From: an uncultured Prevotella sp.
Lineage (GTDB): Bacteria > Bacteroidota > Bacteroidia > Bacteroidales > Bacteroidaceae
Length of the DNA: 7,421 nucleotides
NCBI GenBank assembly: GCA_900770845.1
Contig: CAAGLS010000023.1
Coordinates: forward strand, 1 to 7,421
Direction of reading: 5' to 3'
The notes under the pieces were generated by a model. It searched no databases and had not been told where the DNA came from. It saw nothing but the letters and a program-made list of their open reading frames with translations. Positions within the stretch are counted from its first letter, which is position 1. The number at the start of each line of letters is the position of its first letter. The position numbers were made by a program, and so were the translations under genes. Below are positions 1-3,860 of this stretch, piece by piece.

Positions 1-142
1 AAAACGTAAGTTGAAGAGGGAGTGTAGCGGGCTACACGACCGATGAGACTTGACGTTTTGAGACCGATAGATGCAGAAGACGACCGAAACAACATATATC
101 CGTATCGGCTTGGTTTCTACACCTAATTTTTAGAACCGGCCT
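1..142 (+). mobile_element. MITE-like element, copy 1 (left part outside window)
   Basis: This non-coding stretch matches 3352-3493 base for base except at position 39 (A here, G at 3390). It ends in the right terminal repeat at 121-142, which is the inverse of the left end of the full copy. It contains the hairpin arms GTGTAGC/GCTACAC (22-37) and the right arm of the large internal stem (48-69). About 52 bases of its left side lie beyond the window. After the shared ...GGCCT the flank is AAAACA, unlike the TAACCC after the other copy, so the similarity stops at the element end. It lies just downstream of the minus-strand lipoprotein gene. The 34 bases between (143-176) show no clear terminator. 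Confidence 0.8.
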
Positions 143-176
143 AAAACAAGGGGAGGGCAGGCCCGTGGCCGTGTGC

Positions 177-608
177 TTATCCCAAATCAATTGTTGCGAA
201 TACTGTGACAGGATGTTTGGAGCGATAGCGGATGTTGGTCTTCGTCTTCCTTACGCATCTCATGATTTCCTTGTCGATGGAGGTGCTGTGGGTCTGTGTC
301 AGGATTTCTATGGCCTTGCATCTGCCCTTCGGCGTAAGGGAGAATCTCACATACACCTTTCCTCTCCATTCGGAATCGCCATCGGCTATGTGGCTCCAAT
401 TGAATTCGTTGCAGATGTTTCGCGATATGGCCTTCGAGACAAAGGGCTTGGCGATGTATAGGGAGTCGTTGATTCGTTCGGCAATGCTTCCGATGCTCCA
501 TTCTGTGATGGGCTGTTGCTTGATGGAGCAGCAGCCCACCACTAAGAACAGATAGATAAGGAGTGGAAGCCCCCTCATGCCAACCCCTCTGCTTGCCCTT
601 CCGCTCAT
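177..608 (-). CDS. Small lipoprotein with TonB C-terminal-like domain
   Basis: The 143-residue protein has a hydrophobic signal (LPLLIYLFLVVGC, residues 14-26) ending in a lipobox-like VVGC-C, so it is probably lipidated at Cys26 and tethered to a membrane. Residues about 83-143 (GKVYVRFSLTPKGRCKAIEI, then a later DKEIMRCVRKTK) follow the G-x-V-x-V-x-F-x-(I/L)-x-x-x-G pattern of TonB C-terminal/energy-transducer domains. There is no TonB transmembrane anchor or proline-rich linker, so a role in powering outer-membrane receptors is not supported. The ATG at 608 overlaps the stop of the upstream gene (ATGA), suggesting translational coupling. A second ATG at 578 (residue 11) gives a more typical short signal-peptide n-region and could be the true start. 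The stop is TAA. The fold assignment is by pattern only, and the function is unknown. Confidence 0.7.
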   Translation of the reverse strand: MSGRASRGVGMRGLPLLIYLFLVVGCCSIKQQPITEWSIGSIAERINDSLYIAKPFVSKAISRNICNEFNWSHIADGDSEWRGKVYVRFSLTPKGRCKAIEILTQTHSTSIDKEIMRCVRKTKTNIRYRSKHPVTVFATIDLG

Positions 609-1093
609 GGGTGCATCTTCTTGTTTTTCCCGCTAAACTCTGTGAAGTCGATGCGGACGATGGCTGTGCGTGGCAACGACTTGTTGGCATAGAACCATCC
701 ACGCTCCATGTCGTTGGGCGAGTATTTGTCGAGTATGAGCTGGATGGCGTGGCGACGCTCCTCCTCGTCGGTCACTTGGCGGGCCTGTCCCTGGAGGACG
801 ACGCTCTCATATTCGGTCGTAAACTTGGATGGCAGCAGATGCACGTGGCCAATGAGGCACACCGACACATGGGGGTGGACGGCCAAGGCGCGGAGCTTCT
901 TGCCTTCGGGCGCGCAATGGATGTAGGCGTGGTCGGGCGACTCAAACACCATGTTCACGGGTATGCCGTAGGGAAGTCCCTCGGTGTCGGTCATTGATAC
1001 GACGGCATATTCTGCCTCTGCCAATAGTTGGCGGGCGCGCGACTCGTCCATCACGCGGTCCTGCCTGCGAATGTCTTTTGTGTTGTATCTCAT
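605..1093 (-). CDS. NimA-like flavin-binding protein (pyridoxamine 5'-phosphate oxidase family)
   Basis: This 162-residue protein fits the FMN-binding split-barrel family that includes NimA-type nitroimidazole-resistance proteins (COG3467-like). Visible family marks are the N-terminal IRRQDR, YAVVSM followed by GLPYGIPVNMVF (39-50), YIHCAPEGKKLRAL (57-70), a central LPSKFTTEYESVVLQGQARQ stretch (87-106), EEERRHAIQLILDKYSP, and the C-terminal RTAIVRIDFTEFSGK. The length is normal for the family and nothing appears missing. Members are usually cytosolic and bind FMN or a related cofactor. The substrate cannot be told from sequence, and nitroimidazole resistance should not be assumed. The start ATG lies 12 nt after the ligase stop with only a weak purine-rich upstream stretch, which is normal for Bacteroidetes. 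Its TGA stop overlaps the start of the lipoprotein gene. Confidence 0.88.
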   Translation of the reverse strand: MRYNTKDIRRQDRVMDESRARQLLAEAEYAVVSMTDTEGLPYGIPVNMVFESPDHAYIHCAPEGKKLRALAVHPHVSVCLIGHVHLLPSKFTTEYESVVLQGQARQVTDEEERRHAIQLILDKYSPNDMERGWFYANKSLPRTAIVRIDFTEFSGKNKKMHP

Positions 1094-1105
1094 ATCTTTT
1101 GTTTG

Positions 1106-3082
1106 TCATTGTCCGAACCGCTCCACAAAGTCATCCTCCGACAGGATGGGTATGTTGAGCTGGTGGGCCTTTTGGTTTTTCGCGCTTGTGGAATCTACGT
1201 CGTTGTTGATGAGGTAGCTGGTGCTCTTGCTCACGCTGCCCGTCACCTTGCCGCCCTGCGACTCGATATAAGCCTTCAGTTCGTTTCTGTTCTTGTAATG
1301 GTGGACGTCACCCGTGACGACAAACGTCAGTCCCTTGCACTTGTCGCCCTTGGCTGCAAGGTCGGGCTGGACGATGGTCAGTTCTTGCATCAGTCTGACC
1401 ACAGCCTCGTAGTTGCGGTCGTCTTTCACCCAGGCCACAAACGACTTGCTCTTCTCCGGGCCGATGCCGTCGATGGCCGAGAATACCTGTTCGTCGGGGG
1501 TGGAGCGAGCCGTATGGAAGAGATCCTCCAACTTGAAGGCTGAGAGCAGTCGCGTGCATACATCCATGCCGCACAGCGGGATGTTGAGCGCGAAGAGGAA
1601 ACGGCGGGCTTCCACCGTGCGGGCTTTCCTTACGGCTGCCAAGAGGTTGCTCACCGACTTGCGTCCGAAACCGTCCATGCCGGCCAACTCTATGGCGTGG
1701 GCATCCAAATGGAACAGGTCGGCTGGCTCGTTTACCCAGCCCAAATTGATGAACTTTTGGAGCGTCTGTTCCGAGAGGCCGTCGATGTTGATGGCCTCCT
1801 TCGACACCAGGCGGGCAAACTTCTTGAGCTGTTTGGCCGGACAGCCGTCGTTGGTGCAGTGGAGGGTCTTTGTGCCAGATGCCTCGCTCTCCCTCACCAC
1901 TGTGGGCGAGCCGCAAACGGGACACGACAGCGGGGGGGCGAACTCCCCGTGGCTCTCCTCCACGCGGATGACCTTTGGTATGATTTTGTTGGCCTTGATG
2001 ATGTCGATGATGCTTCCCTTGCCGCCAATGCCCAACCGCTCACATTCACTGATGTTGCAGAGCGACGCCCGCTTCACGGTCGTCCCCTCCAGCTCAACGG
2101 GTTGGAACACGGCCACAGGCGAAATGGTTGACGTGGCGCACGACCATTCGATGTGGTCGAGTGTGGTTCTCGCGCTCTCATCCTGCCACTTGAAGGCATA
2201 TCCGGCCCGTGTGGCGTGGTGGCCGGTGACGGATCCCGTCTGTGCGAATGCCGTGTCGTCGTAAGTGATGACCAGCCCGTCGACGGGGTAGGGGTTCTTG
2301 CGGCTCGTCACTTTCTCCGTCCATCTGTCGATGACGGCTTGCAGGTTGTCCATCGTGGGAAGTTCGATATATTCGTGTTCCACGCAGTGTAGCCCTGCCT
2401 TTTCCAGTGTGTCCATCCGCTCGCCCCATGAACGGATGTCCTCATCGATGTGCACGAGGGTGAAGGGAATCCAATGGATGTGGCGCTGGCGCACTTCGTT
2501 GACGTCTTTCAGCGTGAGGGATCCTGAGGCGAGGTTGCGGGGATTGGCATATTCCTCTTCGCTCTCCATGTTGAAACGCTCAAAGTCGTCGTAGCTGATT
2601 ACGGCCTCGCCGCGTACCACAAGATGTCCCTTGATGGGCAGGTGCTGAGGGATTCCTTCGATGGCAGGTGCAAGATGCGTGATGTTTGTCCCGATGTGGC
2701 CATCGCCGCGGGTGACCACTTTGGAGAGACGGCCGTAGTCGTAGGTGACGACGAGAGTCAGGCCGTCCAACTTCCACGACAGCCAGATGGGGCGGCCCTC
2801 GGCCCATTTCGCCATGTCGGCAACCTTTTTGGTCTTGGCCAATGAGAGGGCAGGATACTCGTGGGCCTCCTTCTGCCCGGTGATGTCGTCGGCCGAGACG
2901 TTGTTGGTCGGCGAGTCGGGAAGTACGATGCCGGTCAGTTCCTCCAACCGCTTGAGTTCATCGAAGCGTGCGTCCCATTCGTAGTCGGTCATCAGCTCGC
3001 CGCGACCATTATAATATGCGTCAGAAGCTTGGTTGAGCTGGTCAACCAATTGCTGCATTCTAATTCGTTGCTTGTCTTCCAT
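1106..3082 (-). CDS. ligA: NAD+-dependent DNA ligase, divergent LigA-family member
   Basis: The 658-residue protein joins nicked DNA using NAD+. Domains in order: Ia (1-70, with DAYYN and DYEWD); adenylation domain with the KxDG nucleophile Lys104 (WKLDG), TRGDG (124-128), RGE (157-159), NPRN (180-183), VDGLVIT (267-273) and YAFKW with Lys298; OB fold; zinc finger with Cys387, Cys390, Cys409 and Cys414; helix-hairpin-helix region about 425-560; and a BRCT domain about 582-658 (FVVTG, GGKVTGSVSKST). The length is near the usual 670. Two positions differ from E. coli LigA: the Glu two residues before the nucleophile is Ser102, and the lysine of motif IV (DGVVIK) is Thr273. From memory, similar SWKLDG/VLTYDD ligases occur in Clostridia and gut Bacteroidales as a second ligase, so this may not be the housekeeping enzyme. 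It is probably the first gene of a three-gene operon; its stop is TGA. Confidence 0.93.
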   Translation of the reverse strand: MEDKQRIRMQQLVDQLNQASDAYYNGRGELMTDYEWDARFDELKRLEELTGIVLPDSPTNNVSADDITGQKEAHEYPALSLAKTKKVADMAKWAEGRPIWLSWKLDGLTLVVTYDYGRLSKVVTRGDGHIGTNITHLAPAIEGIPQHLPIKGHLVVRGEAVISYDDFERFNMESEEEYANPRNLASGSLTLKDVNEVRQRHIHWIPFTLVHIDEDIRSWGERMDTLEKAGLHCVEHEYIELPTMDNLQAVIDRWTEKVTSRKNPYPVDGLVITYDDTAFAQTGSVTGHHATRAGYAFKWQDESARTTLDHIEWSCATSTISPVAVFQPVELEGTTVKRASLCNISECERLGIGGKGSIIDIIKANKIIPKVIRVEESHGEFAPPLSCPVCGSPTVVRESEASGTKTLHCTNDGCPAKQLKKFARLVSKEAINIDGLSEQTLQKFINLGWVNEPADLFHLDAHAIELAGMDGFGRKSVSNLLAAVRKARTVEARRFLFALNIPLCGMDVCTRLLSAFKLEDLFHTARSTPDEQVFSAIDGIGPEKSKSFVAWVKDDRNYEAVVRLMQELTIVQPDLAAKGDKCKGLTFVVTGDVHHYKNRNELKAYIESQGGKVTGSVSKSTSYLINNDVDSTSAKNQKAHQLNIPILSEDDFVERFGQ

Positions 3083-3109
3083 AAAGAGTCTGTGTTAGCT
3101 TTTCTTTCG

Positions 3110-3117
3110 CAAAGATA
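3110..3117 (-). promoter_or_regulatory. Bacteroidetes-type -7 box for the ligase operon
   Basis: On the minus strand this reads TATCTTTG, an exact match to the Bacteroidetes TAnnTTTG consensus, 27 nt upstream of the ligase ATG. No clear TTTG -33 box is present at the expected distance; that position is occupied by a short tandem repeat (3126-3150). Confidence 0.6.
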
Positions 3118-3125
3118 ACAAATAA

Positions 3126-3150
3126 ATTCCTCATTCCTCATTCCTCATTC
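3126..3150. repeat. 7-bp tandem repeat (ATTCCTC x 3.6) at the ligase promoter
   Basis: ATTCCTC is repeated three times perfectly (3126-3132, 3133-3139, 3140-3146), followed by ATTC. It lies directly upstream of the ligase -7 box, over the expected -33 region. Copy-number change would alter the sequence and spacing there; whether it varies is not known. Confidence 0.85.
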
Positions 3151-3299
3151 ATAATTTCCGCCTCGCCGGCGTTTTTTGTTCTTGATTCTATATTTGAATC
3201 TGTGCCAATGTAACAAGCCGCATTGCTTTGTCAATCAATCAAGGCTTGTCTTATGATGGAATATAAAATGTCGATTGTTGATAGGTCTTCTTGTTTTTA
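3151..3299. other. Intergenic stretch between ligase promoter and MITE, no gene
   Basis: I see no coding sequence here. The stretch holds a 7-bp inverted repeat, ACAAGCC (3213-3219) and GGCTTGT (3243-3249), with a 23-base loop. It also has a short CGCC/GGCG hairpin followed by six T (3159-3177) and an isolated TATATTTG (3189-3196) that matches a -7 box but has no -33 partner at proper spacing. None of these is convincing as a regulatory site. Confidence 0.4.
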
Positions 3300-3493
3300 A
3301 GGTCGGTTCTAAAAATTAGGTCGAGGCGTATTCTGCCAGCTATCGGGACTCAAAACGTAAGTTGAAGAGGGAGTGTAGCGGGCTACACGGCCGATGAGAC
3401 TTGACGTTTTGAGACCGATAGATGCAGAAGACGACCGAAACAACATATATCCGTATCGGCTTGGTTTCTACACCTAATTTTTAGAACCGGCCT
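3300..3493 (+). mobile_element. MITE-like element, complete copy with terminal inverted repeats
   Basis: The ends are inverted repeats: AAGGTCGGTTCTAAAAATTA from 3299 (full arm 3299-3321) and its complement at 3472-3494, with one mismatch in 23 bp. The repeat extends to TTAA on both sides (3297-3300 and 3493-3496), so the target duplication could be TTAA, or TA if the element is bounded at 3300 and 3493. Comparison with the other copy, which shares sequence up to ...GGCCT, favours the latter bounds. The element has no ORF and carries a large internal hairpin. Its size, terminal repeats, lack of coding capacity and near-identical second copy fit a non-autonomous transposon moved by a transposase encoded elsewhere. 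The parent family is not recognised. An alternative is a dispersed structured intergenic repeat. Confidence 0.8.
3341..3420. repeat. Large internal hairpin of the MITE
   Basis: The left arm (3341-3363, TATCGGGACTCAAAACGTAAG...) pairs with the right arm (3399-3420, ...CTTGACGTTTTGAGACCGATA) through about 20 base pairs with two single-base bulges. Inside it sits a second hairpin, GTGTAGC-GG-GCTACAC (3373-3388). The CCGATA at 3415-3420 can instead pair with a second TATCGG at 3454-3459. The same arms are visible in copy 1 where it lies within the window. Confidence 0.75.
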
Positions 3494-3556
3494 TAACCCA
3501 TTATTCTGAGTATTCCATGTTTTTTTTGACATTGTAACAAAATATTCCGCATTTTA

Positions 3557-3588
3557 TTTGGTAGTTTGGAAAAAAAAGCCTATATTAG
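3557..3588 (+). promoter_or_regulatory. Probable Bacteroidetes-type promoter of the peptidase gene
   Basis: TTTG at 3557-3560 is followed after 20 bases by TATATTAG at 3581-3588, which matches TAnnTTTG at all fixed positions but one. The spacing is right for the Bacteroidetes sigma factor. Transcription would begin near 3595, giving an untranslated leader of about 265 nt. It lies 64 bases downstream of the MITE, which therefore sits upstream of the core promoter rather than inside the transcript. Confidence 0.55.
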
Positions 3589-3627
3589 CAGCATCAAAAA
3601 TAAAGTCTACTCTAAAATCGGAAATCT

Positions 3628-3660
3628 ATGAAACGAACCGACGCGACATACAGGCTGTAG
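3628..3660 (+). CDS. Possible leader mini-ORF 1 (10 codons)
   Basis: ATG to TAG encodes MKRTDATYRL. It lies inside the loop of the AGTCTAC/GTAGACT stem, and its stop codon overlaps the right arm, so a ribosome on it would disturb that stem. There is no clear ribosome binding site (CGGAAAT upstream). It may be chance; an ORF this short has no statistical support by itself. Confidence 0.25.
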   Translation: MKRTDATYRL

Positions 3661-3675
3661 ACTCCCTTGTGTGAA

Positions 3676-3699
3676 GGCCTCCCCTACAAGGAGAGGGCC
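3676..3699 (+). other. Hairpin in the peptidase leader
   Basis: GGCCTCCCCT-ACA-AGGAGAGGGCC folds into a GC-rich stem of about 9 pairs (GGC/GCC, CTC/GAG, CCT/AGG) with one mismatch and one bulged G. No T-run follows, so it is not an intrinsic terminator. The AGGAG in its right arm would be hidden while it is folded. Confidence 0.55.
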
Positions 3700-3811
3700 A
3701 TCTACAATACCGCTATATCACGGGGAGCGGCTCGCATTGGAATCTTGCTGGAACCCCAAGTAAACAAATCTTTAACCCCATTTCAATCCATAACCGAAGA
3801 AAGGAGGAAAA

Positions 3812-3859
3812 ATGATTATGGATGCCCTTTCCCCAAACATAAACAAAAAAAACTATTAA
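3812..3859 (+). CDS. Leader mini-ORF 2 (15 codons), likely coupled to the peptidase gene
   Basis: ATG to TAA encodes MIMDALSPNINKKNY. It is preceded by AAAGGAGGA (3800-3808), the strongest Shine-Dalgarno-like sequence around any start in the window. The gap to the first ATG is 4 nt, and to the alternative in-frame ATG at 3818 is 9 to 10 nt. The stop codon is followed by one T and then the peptidase ATG (TAATATG), an arrangement that favours re-initiation by the terminating ribosome. The peptidase ATG itself has only A-rich sequence just upstream. The likely role is translational coupling or regulated initiation; the peptide itself need not be functional. Confidence 0.45.
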   Translation: MIMDALSPNINKKNY

Positions 3860-3860
3860 T

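Larger units (their letters stand above)
3595..3860 (+). promoter_or_regulatory. Long structured 5' leader of the peptidase gene
   Basis: No conventional gene fits between the promoter and 3861. The leader can form an outer stem AGTCTAC/GTAGACT (3604-3610 with 3657-3663) enclosing a 10-codon ORF. Further on are a hairpin at 3676-3699 and a CCGCT/AGCGG pair (3710-3714 with 3726-3730). It ends with a strong Shine-Dalgarno sequence and a 15-codon ORF. I do not recognise any standard riboswitch (no cobalamin, TPP, FMN or SAM signature). It could act as an attenuator, a translational-coupling leader or a protein- or metabolite-responsive element. The structure is seen by eye; the regulatory role is inferred. 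Confidence 0.5.

Noticed and set aside
1308..2264. Long open frames overlapping the ligase gene (plus-strand 283 codons, minus-strand 205 codons in another frame)
   Set aside because: They lie wholly inside the well-supported ligase frame, have arginine-, serine- and proline-rich composition typical of shadow frames in GC-rich codons, and match no recognisable domain.
3159..3177. Short CGCC/GGCG hairpin with a T-run as an intrinsic terminator
   Set aside because: The stem is only 4 bp, and no plus-strand gene in the window would end there.
1..3493. The two repeats as IS elements of a composite transposon
   Set aside because: Each repeat is under 200 bp and has no transposase; they are better described as MITE-like copies, and joint mobilisation is unproven.
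1..3493. Repeats as part of a CRISPR array
   Set aside because: There are only two copies, over 3 kb apart, far too long for CRISPR repeats, with genes between.
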